Shown here in pieces: positions 1 through 11,899 of a stretch of 64,000 nt of DNA (its first letter is position 1; every line of letters starts with the position of its first letter). Origin of the DNA: Paulinella micropora (Eukaryota > Cercozoa > Imbricatea > Euglyphida > Paulinellidae). The stretch lies in assembly GCA_019918135.1 (NCBI GenBank), contig WBZZ01003576.1, positions 67,501 through 131,500 of the forward strand, given 5' to 3'. The notes beneath the pieces are model-generated. The model saw only the letters and a program-made list of their open reading frames with translations. It was not told the origin of the DNA and did no database searches. The translations under genes were made by a program, and so were the position numbers.

Positions 1-2981
1 CCTGCTGCTGCTGTGGCTGTTCTGGCATCACGCTACGTGAAGTAGGTGAGACACTTGCAGTCGACCCCGCAACAGCGCCGCCAGAACTGCTGCTGGACGC
101 AGGAGTTTCAGAGACTTGCTCTTCACCTACCCGAACTGTTGAAGAAGCAGAAACATTCTCGCGGTGCTGCAGCGATGCTTCCGCCTCATTGATCGGAGCT
201 GCTGCTAAAGCCTCGCCCACGGCAGATGCATCACTGCCCGCAGGAACCGAAGCAGACTGAGGATCACTAGCCAAGGGTAAAGGAAACTTAGCAGCCAACT
301 TCTCAAAAGCGGCCTCTCCCAAACCCAAAGTTTTTGCTATGTCCATCTTCTTGTCATCCCTCCATCAATCAAACCAAGAAATGTTTCAGCGAGAAAAAAA
401 CCTTTAAAGACACGGTAGAACTTACAGAGCCGAGGTGTCAGTGGAAATCTCGCTTTGAAGAGATTTGCTCTGGAGGTAAAGGGTCATCAAAGTTTGGAGC
501 TTTTGTCGAAAGTGTGATGTAAGATCCTCGATGCGTTCTTCATCGCTTGGCCCAGTTTGCTGATGTTTCTGTACAAGACAAAACAAACAGATAAATAAGA
601 CTACAGCAACACAGTATGTGTGGGTCAAACCTGATCACCCTCCAACTCTTCCCCACCCTTGGCGAAATAATGGAAGGATTTCGCGAGTTCATCTGTTGTC
701 CCGTATTGGTAAGGGATTTCGTTGAGTGGAAGCGGTGCTTTTCGTTGAGCTGTCGGCTTGGCAGAATCCCTAATGATCTTTCTGTGCTTGGAAATAAAAT
801 TGAAGACGCGATTAGAAAACCCAATCTTTTGTTTGACATCAAGGTCGAGAGAAAGAGCAGAATAACCCTGACTCAAAGCGGCGATGGCACCAAAACTACT
901 GCCGGAGCATAAATCCAAGACCATGTTCGTGTCGACGCTACCCCCAAGCGAATGAATCAACGCTAATACAAGCATGCATTAATTAAAAAATAGATATGAT
1001 GAAAACAAAGAAATCTGATGTGAAGCAAAATAACTAATGTTACCTTGGTTAAGCTTGACTGATTCAGAAGAAGGATTAACAACCACTTGCTTGAAGTTAC
1101 CATGGCAGTCTGAATGAGGAATAGTAAACTTTGGTCCATCGTTCTGATAGACTAGGACGTTGCCAAAGAACTGATGATCCGAGGGAATTGTATCTTCAAG
1201 GAACGAGTCAAGTTGGTCAGTAGGCGCACCAACACCACTTGGGCCAGAGGGTTGTAGATCGCGTTCGGCGAGTCGAGTATCATTGCCAAAATCATCGTGT
1301 TTCTCGTTGTAGGCGCAAACTACGATGGCGATACTCTAACAAACATCACAAAAAAAATATCGGAGTAGGGTCTACTCGAACTTTTCAAAATTTTGAAGGT
1401 ACCCTATTGTATGTGTGATCCTCAAGAGAAGGCCTCCAGCGGGAGTTGACAGCATTAATGATGAAAGTGTCGTAGTATCCGGCCCTGTGGGCAGCATCTT
1501 GCACAATCTAAATCTGTTCCAGGGGAACGTGGACACCAACACAAAACTCAAGGGTACATGGCTTGTTGGTTTGGGGTTCATTCTCCGGGCAAGCGATGTC
1601 TGCAAAAAAATAAATAAATTTGTAAACAAGGACTTATTCATATTTTTGATTACCAAGTACTTGGCGAAGGCACTGTGCATATTCGATGTTGGTCCAGCGA
1701 TCCTTGTCCCAGTCGGCCATTCCTCATCCCCAAGGCGCGTTCAGGTTGGCATAGCGGAAAACAATTTTGCACTTGCTCTGAGTACCGTTGAATTTCATCA
1801 AGTGTGAAACACAGTTGTAATACTGCGCACTTGACTCGTGTTGCAGTGGTTCAAGCACATTGTACAGAGTGTGGCTCAGAGGAAGCGAGGTAGGCGAGAC
1901 AGTGAGGTTAGCTTGTTCGCCATAAACACTGACGTTGTAGAAAAATTCATAGCGAGAACCTTCCAGTTTCACAACGTGAGGGCACAGGACCACATCGTAT
2001 TGATGATCATCGCCATTGTATTCTTCGTCAGCATCTTCATCTTCCTTAGATGGACTTTCCAACATTTTAAGGCCACGTGCGATACGTGCTTTTCGAGATT
2101 CGCATTGTCGAAAGTGCCATTGCCGGAGAACGTTTTGATCAAGCTTAGTGTACAAGGATTGCCAAAAAGCATGATCAAGTTTAGGTTCGCCGCCCTTATC
2201 TTCCTCCTCCTCCTGGGCGGATGGTGCCTCAGAAAACTTCGGGTTGGCGCTTTCGCTTGCCAAGGAGTGCTTGTTTTTTCTCTAACTTGACTCTTTTCTT
2301 CTCCTCTGCGATAAATCTTTCCAGAAACTTGGGCTTTTTCCTGGCGAAGGTAAGCAACCACTCCTCGGTGAATTGCGGTCCCAAGGCAGAACGCAGGCAT
2401 TCCATAGTGTTGTCGGTTGCTTCGAAATTATGTGCGATACACGTCCGCAACGTGAGGATATCCTTCTGGGTGCTGAGCCAGGAAGCTGCTTGAGAAGGAG
2501 TCAAATTGTTGTTCATAATTTGTGCGAAACATTCCTTAAGGAGGGTGTCATGAACCCCAGTCGTGATGTTTCTGATGAAGTTTTTGGATACGGGGTTGTC
2601 GTACTTTGAAAAGTCGACCTTGGAAAGAGCTTCGTTTAAGTTTTCATCACTTCCAGTTTTTGCCGCCTTCTTTTGTGCATTCTTGACCGCAGTAAGACTA
2701 TACATCCATTGGTTTCGAACCTTGTTGTTGACTCGTTCAAGCATGGTCCACAACCTTTGGGGCAGTGCAGCGCAGCGCAGTACATTAATAGATCGAAGTT
2801 GTTAGTGAGAAGGTTGTACTGGGTCATGATCCTCTTCTGTTCTGGGGTACAATGATCCGCTTTGGTCAACCTGGCATCCTTAATCTTTTCCTCGTCAGGC
2901 CAATGAGCATAAGTAACGACTCCCGCGTCTTGAAGCATCGACCAGCGATCAACTTGAGGCAAGATGTTGTTCCTCCCATAT
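1..2981 (-). pseudogene. ParB-methyltransferase-like host gene, downstream half
   Basis: This is a spliced minus-strand host gene. The exons I can place are about 2,981-1,654, 1,599-1,403, 1,335-1,044, 962-631, 568-426 and 359-1, and the last runs off the window. The five introns are 54-81 nt with GT-AG ends, and phases agree across most joins. The exon at 962-631 encodes LDLCSGSSFG followed by ALSLDLD, which resembles SAM-binding motifs I and II of DNA methyltransferases. I cannot place a DPPY-type catalytic motif with confidence. The exon at 359-1 is Ser/Ala-rich and ends in a Gln run. The long first exon has frame slips near 2,770 and 2,265-2,290 and an in-frame TGA at 1,724. The exon 1,599-1,403 has an in-frame TAG at 1,508. 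The gene is therefore probably decayed, unless the assembly has errors. Its upstream half is most likely the ParB-like segment beyond the transposon at 21.1-23.65 kb. Confidence 0.5.
1361..1378 (+). repeat. Palindromic intron motif, copy 1
   Basis: CGGAGTAGGG followed by TCTACTCG, preceded by an A-rich run. It lies inside the 67-nt intron 1,336-1,402 of the methyltransferase-like gene. Confidence 0.75.
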
Positions 2982-2993
2982 AACAATTATTTC

Positions 2994-3144
2994 AGAAGAA
3001 GGTGAGTCTACCTTTTAAGTCAAATCAAGTCATCCCAAGTCGACTTTTTCGAAATATATTAAAATCATGGAGGATCATTTAAAACAGCTAAAACAATATG
3101 AAAAACATTTAATTTAATGATATTTAACGTTTTTTCAATAAAAA
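2994..3144 (+). repeat. Left terminal inverted repeat
   Basis: It begins AGAAGAAGGTGAGTC and matches the reverse complement of 20,425-20,574 for about 150 bp with roughly ten differences. Confidence 0.9.
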
Positions 3145-3179
3145 CTTTAATAATTCAAAACTTCGCGCGTACTCACATG

Positions 3180-3735
3180 CGTGTGTGCGGGAGGGGTGGG
3201 CGGGGGGGGGGGGGGGAGCAGGGGCGAGAAGTGAACACTAAGATGCTTCCACAATTTAAAGCAACCTTTATTTAGTAAATTCAATAATTCGTATTTTAAT
3301 ACTAATATAAATTAAAATCACTGAAAAAGCATTGATTTAATAACTTTATAAATTACAAAAACCTTGCTTCGTGTGTAGCGGGGGAGGGGAAGTTAAAGTG
3401 TGTCAGGTGCTGCAAATCGATTGACAAATCCTTGACTGTTTGATACGATCATGGAGGCATGGCCTGACACAATTGAACATCAATATTAATAATTTCCGCA
3501 ATATGTTTCTGAAATTGCAACAGCCGAGCCTACCACCGACCGCCGTGGGGTGGGGGGAGGGGGTGGGGGGGGGGGGGGGGAAGGAGCAGCGAGAAGGGAA
3601 CACTAAGATGCTTCCACATTACACAATTTAAAGCACTCATTGCTTCGTGAATTCAATAATTCCTATTCTATTAATAATATAAGTTTAAGTCACGGATCAA
3701 GGAATGATTGATAATTTTGTCTGTACGAGGAGCAT
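3180..3735. repeat. Subterminal direct repeats with G-runs
   Basis: There are two units, about 3,180-3,330 and 3,545-3,700. Each has a long G-run, then a block containing AACACTAAGATGCTTCCAC, and then an AT-rich block. This resembles the subterminal repeats that transposases bind in large TIR elements. No gene is visible here. Confidence 0.6.
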
Positions 3736-3762
3736 AGCTGACCTGCAGCTACATCCGCACAG

Positions 3763-6700
3763 CTACCTGTATCTGTTCATGATGGAGGCGCGCTCACGAG
3801 CTTGATCTAATTTAAGCATTGCTTGCATGTGGATATGATATGGAACATATCCTGAGTGCCCCAGTTGTACTTGGGCCCCCTGTGGTGGGTAGTACCCGGC
3901 TGGCGGAGGCGGTGGTTGACCATACGATCCATAAGTCGGCTGCTGCATGTGGTGCTGAGGGGGCCACCGCCCGCTACCACATGCTGCTGCATTTCTGCAA
4001 AAATAAGTGAGTGAGTGAGTGAGTAAGTTGGGGGGGGGGGGGGGGGAAGGGAGGGAGGGACGAGTAGGGACGTTGCGACTGTTGATAAGTCTGATTGAGA
4101 TGCTGCTCATTCGGTCCTATATTATATACAATTACTCACCCTGAGGAATGCTTTCTTACATAGAACAACAATTTACCGTTGTGCGGCTGCTGGCTGGGCC
4201 AGTAATGGTTTCCTGCTGAGGTGTGCTGCGGCAGGTCTGAAGGCAAATAAAAAATAAAACAAGATAGATAGATAGCTGCAGGACCATGTGATTGTTGCTG
4301 ATGGGCAGGAGTGCCAGGAGTGGTAAGAGCGCTAGGAGTGGTAGGAGCGCCAGGAGTGGTAGGAGCGCCAGGATTGTTAGAAGTGTTAGGAGTGTTAGGA
4401 GTGTTAGGAGTGTTAGGAGTGTTAGGAGTGTTAGGAGTGCCAGGAGTGCCAGGAGTGCCAGGAGCACCAGGAGCGCCAGGAGTGCCAGGAGTGCCAGGAG
4501 CGGGCGGCGGCCCGGCTTTCAAACCGATGTGTTGAAGGAACGCGTTCCAAGTCTCATCGGTTAAATAAGGCTTAGAATTTGATTACTGCTGCTGCTGTTT
4601 CAGTAAAGCTGCTGCCTCCTGTTCCTCTCTTATTTTTTTGTAGACCTGGCCCCTCGCCTTCTCGCAGAATCCACAATCACAATCGGCTATGCGTCCCGAC
4701 CTTCCACTTTCCAGCCAAGAGCTCCTGCGGCGTGGGTTCGTAAGGAGGTGGCCTTCTTGTCCATGTCTTTTTTTTGGACTTTCCTTGACTACCCTCCTTC
4801 TTAACATCCTCTTCTTCTTCTCCTTCAGTCTCGTTCTTTTTCTCTCCCTCCGCATCACTCTCATCGCTTTGCCTGTCCTCTTCAAACCCTTCGCTGACAT
4901 CTTTCATCGCCGCAAGCTTCTCTTTCGCTTTCTCTGCTGCCACTCTCTTCACCCTCAGCGCCTTCTTCTCTTTTGCCTCCCTCTCCTTCTTTTGCTGTTC
5001 TTGGCTCTGCATCTCAAAAAGCTTGACAAGATCCTGCTGGCAAGTCCGACGCATAGGACAAAAACTTAGCGTCCCACTCGTTGTCTTCAATGGGGTCGAA
5101 TGGCTGCTCGCAGTCATGAAGACTGAACTTCATCAAGCATAGCTGGTAGGGGGTGGGAAAATTCTTAACCCGGCGCAACACAAGAAGCTTGCGATCTTTG
5201 ATAAGAACGGAGGCGAGCTTCATTTTCCAAGATCCCCATAGGGGCCAACAACAACTATAGGCTCAGCCTCTATTGTGACAGCATAGCACCGCTCAGGCAA
5301 CAAAAAGGCCCCGGTAGGAAGATTCTTTTGCCTCCATGACATGCGCGACAACAAAACACCCATAGTCTTGTGCCCTCCAGAGTTCTTGCTAAATATAGTG
5401 TCGCCATCGCAAGAATTAACTTCAGCTCCCTTTTCGTCCCAAAACTGGAACTGTTCAGTTGACAAAGCAGTATATTTAGTTTATCCTTTGAAAACCCTGG
5501 CTTCACTGGGAATGCGTCACCCAAGTTGGGCAGCGGTGGAGTCGAATTATATGCATCATCATCAAGAGTCAGCGAAAGGGATTTCGATGTTTTGGAAGGG
5601 GACTTTGGAGATGACACAGACTTTGGTGGCGAAGGTGGTGGGGATGTGGACTGGGTTTGCAAATGTGGTGAGGATGGGGAGTGTTCGTGTTGAGTGGTGA
5701 ATTCATAGCCTCTGCCGCTTTATCTGCAACAAAGACCACCCACCTTCTAATTTCGTTGCGAATTTAGGGGCAGGCTTGGCTTTCTTGGGAGAGGGATGCA
5801 GTGTTAGGTCGAGTGATGGTGACTTAGGGGAATGGGGTGGTGTGCCTGTACTCCTGCTGATAATGACTTCCCCTGAAGACCCTAATGCTGCTTTCTCTTC
5901 CTCTGCTTTCTCTTTCTCTACTCTCTCTTTCTCTACTCTCTCTTTCTCTACTCTTTCTTTCTCTACTCTCTCTTTCTCTACTCTCTCTTTGTCTGCCTCC
6001 ATCTGTTTTCTCTCACGCTCGTCTATTTCTGTTGCCCTGGCCCTTTCCTCTTCTGTCTGTTCGTACTTCTTCTTCTTCTTCTCGCTCTTCTTCTTGCTCT
6101 CTTCCTCTGATTTCTCTTGGTCTTTCTGCTTCTTGCTTTTCTTATGTTTTTCTTTTTCTGCTGCCTTGGCCTTTTCCTCTTCTGTCTTCTTCGCACTCTT
6201 CTTGCTCTCTTCCTCTCCCTCTCCTGTCTCCTGCTCCTCCTCCTCTTCTTTCCCCCTTCCCTCCCCTCTTTTTTTTCCCCCCTCTTCCCCCCCCCCTCTT
6301 TCCCCCCCCCCCTTCTCTCCTCACCTTCGCCCCTCTTTTCCCCCCTCTTTTCCCCCCTCTTTTCCCCCTCTTTTCCCCCCTCTTTTCCCCCCTCTTCCCC
6401 CTCTTCCCCCTCCCCTCCTTCCCTCTCCTTCTCCTGTCTTCTGTCATTTTGCACTCCTTTTCCCTGTTCCTTCTACTTCTTCTTCTTCGTACTCACTTTC
6501 GTCATCGTTCTCTTCACTTTCTGGCTGCAGAGCAAGTACTGTCTTCCTTTGCCTGCCCTCCCTCCTAGGTCCTTCTGTATGTGTTGGGGGGGCGCATCTT
6601 TCCAAGGCTCAATCTTACCAGGGTTGCCAGAGCCGTCAAAATACTGAACCATGTGTGGGCTCAAGCAACCCAACACAAAATCGTTCGGAATAGATATCCT

Positions 6701-7233
6701 GGAGCTGAGAGCGACCCACTCTGCATGGCGGGTCATTTCGGCGTCAGGCTTCCAGACCTGCTTTTTGTCCTCCTGTTGAAGCAACCAAAAAATGCTGGAA
6801 GCTTCATCCTTCCTGTAACCTATGAGCTTCATCTTCGACTTGACTTCCATGGCCCAAACGCCTGAACAACACAGGCATAGCTAGGTGCCACGGTATTGGT
6901 CTGCAAAAATTTTGTTACGGACTTCTTCTTTTCTTGAAAAGAAATATGGAGATTTCCATGTTTTTTTGTAATCGGGTTGTTGGGTATGCTGGGGATAATA
7001 GAATTAGTGTCATTTTTTGTCTAGGTACCTGTTGCAATGCCAACAACAAAGGCACAGGCAGGTGCGAGAATAGTGCGTGCGGTCTGCACTGCGTCGCTGC
7101 GAAGTGAATGTGATCCGCGCCGGTTCCGGACGGGATTTTTTGGGCACCCACCGTAAATTCCCTTGAAATTTTGGGGTGATGTCAGCTTGCAGCAACATGG
7201 TGGTTTATGTATTGTATCTATGTCGTTCTGCAT
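3763..7233 (-). pseudogene. Accessory coiled-coil/Pro-rich gene of the TIR transposon
   Basis: This is a multi-exon minus-strand gene inside the transposon. A likely first exon runs 7,233 to about 7,031, ending at a GTACCT donor, and the next coding block starts near 6,900. The protein then has a domain of about 110 residues (6,850-6,500), a very charged Glu/Lys/Arg coil including five ERVEK repeats (6,450-5,880), and a Ser/Pro linker. A folded-looking region with two blocks follows (5,465-5,014, including FQFWDEKG and VLRRVKNFPTPYQL). After another charged coil comes a (PGT)n/(PNT)n collagen-like stretch (4,520-4,300) and a Pro/Gln/Gly-rich tail ending at a TAG at 3,763. Clear introns are 4,237-4,284 and 3,995-4,176. 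Several frame slips are present, and one near 3,965 is in a C-run. Nothing shows an enzyme. A DNA- or protein-binding partner of the transposase is a guess from context. Confidence 0.5.
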
Positions 7234-7535
7234 TTTTGTTACAAGGTAATGTTTCCTAGACCTTAATTACATCCTATTTAAACTCCGTATCAAGTTTGTT
7301 TCTCATTTATTAACAGTTTCTCTCTTCTGTGTTACCTTGAGCATTCATGGCTGCAATGCGCTGCAATATGGTGGTTTATATATTCTATCTGTCCTTGTGC
7401 ATTTTCTTTACAATGTAATGTTTCCTAGACCTTAATTATGTCATATTTGAACTCTGTATCAAGTTTATTTCTCATTTCCTAACCATTTCTCTCTTCTGTA
7501 TTACCTTGAGCGTTCATTGCTGCAATGCGCTGCAA
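7196..7535. repeat. Tandem duplication of about 168 bp
   Basis: There are two adjacent units (about 7,196-7,363 and 7,364-7,535), each containing TGTTTCCTAGACCTTAATTA and ending GCTGCAATGCGCTGCAA. They lie between the divergent accessory and transposase genes, so they may be part of a shared promoter. Confidence 0.8.
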
Positions 7536-8197
7536 CTTTAGTTATCGAAATGTATCTCTGCAAAATGACTTGATTCATGAATTGTAATGTGCTCTAATTT
7601 TAAGAATGTTACTTGCTAAGGTCTAGAACATATACATCTCTCTTCTTGTTTATTGTTTCTTGTACTAGAGTTGTGGAAGTTGTGGCATCGCTGCAATCCA
7701 GATTTTCTTTGGAACAGCTATGTCTGGAAGCGACAGCTTCCGTCCTACTTGTTTGTGCTAGAGTTTGTCCATCCCATCTACTAACTTTTGGGCTTATGTA
7801 TTTTGTTTTTGATGTGTTTGTATGTGTGATAGGCGAGCTCAACCCATGATTGCAGCCTTTCCTGCAATTAGCCTTCGGTCCATGTCCTCACCTACACCAG
7901 ATACATTCTCAAAAATCTATTGTAGCCAAAACTTTACTTATACAACCCTTAAGGTCTAGGTAACATAATAAATTTATTGCCTGTTCTGTTTTGGCCATAC
8001 AGGTTGTGTACTAATATAATCTAACTCATGTGTGTATATGTAACTTCACCACTCTGCCTTATCCAACATGAATACTAATATAGTATCTAACTCTAGATAG
8101 TGATATTTTGATATTTTTGTATGATTTCAAGTGAGCAATCAGAAAAAGAAGAAACATACTGCGCCTATATAAATATTGATGCACATATTAGGTAGCT
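7536..8197. other. Intergenic region between divergent transposon genes
   Basis: This AT-rich stretch has no convincing exon. Short frames on both strands at 7,609-7,849 look like chance. It probably holds the promoter of the plus-strand transposase, whose first exon follows. Confidence 0.4.
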
Positions 8198-9790
8198 ATG
8201 CGTCCTGCAATCAGTCTGCTGTTCCAGTGGGGAGCACCTGCATTTATATGTCTTCAAAGCTTCTCAAGCAGGCCGGTCGATCCATTAGATAGATTCAAGC
8301 GGCGCCGCATAGCCCCACAGGCATCCACCAATGCTGACAATGTACCAAGCGTTCCTGTACCAAGCCTTCCTGCACCAAACATATATTTTCCTGATCCTGA
8401 TGTCACCGACCCGCTCGCCCGGTTCAAAAGAAATCGCAAATCTGAAAGTTCCAGTCTTTCCTCGTCCTCATCACTGCCTGCGACCTCTAGCGGCAGCAGC
8501 AGCAGCAGCGCTGCAGCAGCAGCAGCAGTAGCTATAGCATAGGTGGTGAACTACCTACCCCCGAATGTTCCTAACTTTTTCAACACGATTTGACCCACTC
8601 TCCGCAACGAACACCCTTCTTCAACGCCAACGCCTGGAGGCCCAGCTTCGTCAGGGGAGCTTACATCAGCAGAGAAAGCTGCACTACCTGTCTATATCCG
8701 GTACAATGCACCCATTAAGAGACGGCTTGTTGCCCGTAAGACAGCAAGGGCTTACACTTATACTAAAAGACAGAGGGGAATACCTAGGGAGGTGAGACCC
8801 AGCGCACGAGAGCGCCTGCTTGGTATGACTCTTTCTCAACTTGACCGTTTAGTTCACTCTCGCTGCTGCGCTGGGGGTTTTTGCTACATGTTCGTGTCAA
8901 CAGAGCTCTGCGTGCAGGCTCGCAAAAACAATGTATGCAAATCGCTTAAAGAGCTTACAGCCTGGGTGGCTTCTCAAATGGAAGCGTTCGATGGTAACCA
9001 AGTGCGGCATTACCGCATTCGGGGTTGGAAGGTCTGCCGCAAAATGTGGATGCGGTTCTTTGGTGTTGGGGAGAAAACTATGAAACGTGCGCTGAAGCTT
9101 TATAGGAATAACAAGGCTTTCTATGTCCAGGCAGGGCCCCCTGCAGGCCGCATTGTCCAGGACGATTGGATTTATTCCATCATGTTTGCTTATTTTGAGA
9201 AGAATGTGCAGGTCATCGCCGATGGTATTTGGCACCTACAAAAGGTAGATGATTTTGAAAATATGTATAAGTTCATATGCGAGCAGTGGGTAGTGGAAGT
9301 CCCAGGTGTCGGCATCGCTCCCGGTCCCGCTCCCCGCAAAGAGGCTGTGAAGAGAGTACAGAAGCGCGATTGGTCGCATGTAAGGGAGATGCGAGTAGGT
9401 GAGTTTGGTATCTGCAACGCATGCTATGATCTCCAGCGAGCGCGTGACGAGGGTTTTACTGGTGAGCAGGACGCGAAACTGGCAGGCAGCAAACGACTTG
9501 CACCACAAAATTCACCAGATCTTCCGTAAGCACCATCAGAACCGTATTGCGCAAGCCGCTGTAGTATATAAGTGGCTGTCCTTTTTTACCATTGATATGT
9601 CAAAGCCCTTCTATGTTCCGTCCGCCCGCCGGCTGCTAGATGCCTTCAAGGGCAAGCACGTCATGGAGCATATGTGGGGAGGGTCCATTAACTTTGGAGG
9701 AAAGATCGAGTATATCCTCGTCCACGGCCCGGTATCAAGCATTTCGCAATTCCTCCTCTCATATCTTTTCCTATATTTTTTTTCTGATTT
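8198..9790 (+). pseudogene. DDE-type transposase, N-terminal and first catalytic part
   Basis: The frame begins at the ATG at 8,198. The first 110 residues hold two DPL-RFKR-like repeats (DPLDRFKRRR, DPLARFKRNR) and end in Ser and Ala runs. A third DPL copy is at 8,590. A basic region (YIRYNAPIKRRL, TARAYTYTKRQR) leads into a region with CRKMWMRFFGVGEKTMKR, as in large transposases where a Cys/Phe-rich helix precedes a G-V/I motif. Next comes a C-N-A-C pair followed by a His/Arg-rich helix, and then FFTIDMSKPFYVPS, which carries the likely first catalytic Asp. Frame changes occur near 8,655 and 9,490. Coding ends near 9,770 and resumes at 18,723 after a nested insertion. The second Asp (DGAGDN) and the HTHNIQD motif lie in that later part. 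Confidence 0.6.
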
Positions 9791-10560
9791 GGAGTAAGAA
9801 TAAAAAGTAATTCAATTTTGATTTACTTATTAAAAATTAACAATGTCAATAAGTGCGTATTAATATTATTAATAATAGAATTACAAAAGTGAAATTAATA
9901 ATTACAAATTAAGAAAAAACAACATTAATATTACTCGACCGGCCCAGTCAGTATTCTTCTTAATATAAGACGTAAATTTTATTTTATTTATATTTTCTCA
10001 GGCCCGTTCTACGCGGGGCAAATGATGGGGCAAATTGCCCCCAGGGGGGCAAACGATCCGTTTTGCAACCATTGGGAAGCGTCGGCCCGGGGGGCTAACG
10101 CATTTCCACCTGCAGTGTCCAACTGGGAGGTGGAAGTACGTTTGACCCTGCCTTGTAGCTGCTATTTCGTGACCTACAAGGTCCCTGTGGCTGTATTCTT
10201 GCTGCCAATATATTACTCAAGTGCCGATGTTTCGATGTCGTTTAAAATTTCCCTGCTGTGATGCATCCTCGTTGTGGCTTGCCGCTTCAAACACAGTCCC
10301 TTCTATCTCCTTCCACTTCTTTTGTCTTGTCTTTTTCTTTTACAGGGAAATGTCTAAATTGCATCTGGGATGCGGTTCGATCACCACCGATATGCGGACA
10401 CTGCTATTCTACTTTCTGCGTCCAATGAATTCATCGATATGTGGGATGGCGACGACTTAGGCGACCTCCTGCCCCTCACGTCCCTTGCAGGGTTACCTAC
10501 CTAATGATTTACCTGATTCCCGGTGCTGTGTGTTCGTCTTGGAGATACGTGTATTCATGT
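9791..10560 (+). other. Transposase intron/exon remnants before the nested insertion
   Basis: AT-rich DNA is followed by two splice-acceptor-like sites. The first, TATTTTCTCAG, ends near 10,001, before an open block with GQMMGQIAPRGANDPF. The second, CTTTTTCTTTTACAG, ends near 10,345, before a block that is open in more than one frame and includes CLNCIWD and CGHCYSTFC (Cys pairs) or, alternatively, FIDMWDGDDLGDLLPL. I cannot say which frame is used or whether these belong to the transposase. Confidence 0.3.
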
Positions 10561-10659
10561 AACACCAACATCATCAACAACAACCACAACCAAAACAACA
10601 ACGACAACCAAAGCAATAGCAACACCAACCAACAACAATAACAAAAACTCCTTTCTCTG

Positions 10660-10725
10660 TTCTTGTCTTTCTATCTTTCTTTCTTTCTGTCTGTCCTTCA
10701 TTCTTTTCCTTCTTATCTTTGTATT

Positions 10726-10757
<32 letters not shown>

Positions 10758-11180
10758 GCTTGCTTGCTTTGTTTGATTTCTTCTTTCCCTCATTCTTTCA
10801 TCTTTCCTTCCTTCCTTCCTTCCTTCCTTCCTTATTTCCTTCACCCCTTCTTTCCTTCCTTCCTTCCTTCCTTCCTTTCTCTTTCTTTCTTATCTTTTGC
10901 TTTCTTTCGTTTTCTATTCATTCGTTCTTATATGCTTTCCTTTTTTTTTCGTGTCTTTCATTCCTTTCTTCTTTCTTTCCTGTCCTTTCATCCTTTTCTT
11001 TAATGTCTTCCTTGCTTCTTTCTTTTTTTCTTTCTTTATTTCTTTCTTTCTTCCTTCCTTTCTTTCTTTCTTTCTTTTTTTCGCTTCTTCATTCTGTCGC
11101 TCTTGCATTCTTTCTTTCTTTCTTTCTTTCTTTTCTTTCTTTTTTCTTTCTTTCTTGCTGTCTTTCTTTCTTTCTTGAGC
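10660..11180 (+). repeat. (CTTT)n/(CCTT)n microsatellite
   Basis: About 520 bp of degenerate CTTT/CCTT repeats. It produces long Phe/Leu/Ser or Lys/Glu open frames that are not genes. Confidence 0.95.

Positions 11181-11186
<6 letters not shown>

Positions 11187-11233
<47 letters not shown>
11187..11233 (+). repeat. (ATT)n tract
   Basis: A run of ATT directly upstream of the tRNA-like head of the SINE, probably the tail of an older copy. Confidence 0.9.
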
Positions 11234-11501
11234 GGACACCGTGATAACCCAGTGGTCAAGTTCTACCATCTGGGCCCTGTCGCCAGTTCGATTCCCGTCG
11301 GTGCCACCAGTATTTTCATTGAACATACCGGTCTATTTCTGGACCAGTATTTTCATTGAACATACCGGTCCGTCTGGAAGTGTTGGAACTGCCCTTGCGG
11401 GGGTGTCATTACAGCCTATCGTCAATTCTTCGTACTCCCCTCACGGGTGAGACGATGGAGGCGCATGTGCAGAAATGCATCAGCCATTGACAGAGAAGCA
11501 C

Positions 11502-11575
<74 letters not shown>

Positions 11576-11576
11576 G
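11234..11576 (+). mobile_element. tRNA-derived SINE with LINE-like tail
   Basis: The head (11,234-11,306) has pol III promoter boxes: an A box TGATAACCCAGTGG at 11,242 and a B box AGTTCGATTCC at 11,286. The body includes a direct repeat of about 35 bp (AGTATTTTCATTGAACATAC twice). The last 50 bp before the (ATT)n tail (11,455-11,502) contain ATGGAGGCGCATGT. They match the end of the LINE at 18,569-18,616 (ATGGAGGCACATGT), and both run into (ATT)n. Length and structure fit a SINE mobilised by that LINE. The head alone also occurs at 18,651. Confidence 0.75.
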
Positions 11577-11747
11577 GGAGTACATAGGCCATCGGTCCTT
11601 TCCATGGGCTGATTGGTATAAAGCTCCTAGAGTAATGTTCTATGCCGTCACTTCCTTTATTCCACCGATTGGTGTGGAGACTTTCCTTATGGAATGGAGG
11701 ACTGGATGCACATGGCCTTTTGGCTCAGCAATTGGCAGGAGATACAC

Positions 11748-11829
<82 letters not shown>
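11577..11829 (+). repeat. LINE/SINE 3' tail fragment with (ATT)n
   Basis: The stretch at about 11,692-11,748 (ATGGAGG, GCACATGG, CAATTGGCAGGAG) runs into (ATT)n from 11,749 to 11,829. It resembles the LINE and SINE tails, so this looks like a truncated copy of the same family. Confidence 0.55.
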
Positions 11830-11899
11830 TTGGGGGGCACCAATACATGGTTGGGTGTCACCGCCACACGGCGGGGTTGGGGCCGTTGGCAGCTTGTTA

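Noticed and set aside
4292-4564. Plus-strand Arg/Ser and Gly/Val repeat frames.
   Set aside because: They are other-frame readings of the PGT/PNT repeat, which fits the minus-strand exon with clear introns.
5776-6693. Long plus-strand Ser/Phe/Pro/Leu frames.
   Set aside because: They are antisense shadows of the Glu/Lys/Arg coil of the accessory gene.
10347-10480. A zinc-finger exon (CLNCIWD, CGHCYSTFC).
   Set aside because: The same DNA is open in other frames with equally plausible peptides, and no partner exon fixes the phase.
11234-11306. A true tRNA gene.
   Set aside because: The A and B boxes are present, but I could not form a good acceptor stem and T arm, and a SINE body and tail follow.
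10523-11359. A 278-codon Phe/Leu/Ser frame.
   Set aside because: It comes from the CTTT microsatellite and (ATT)n.
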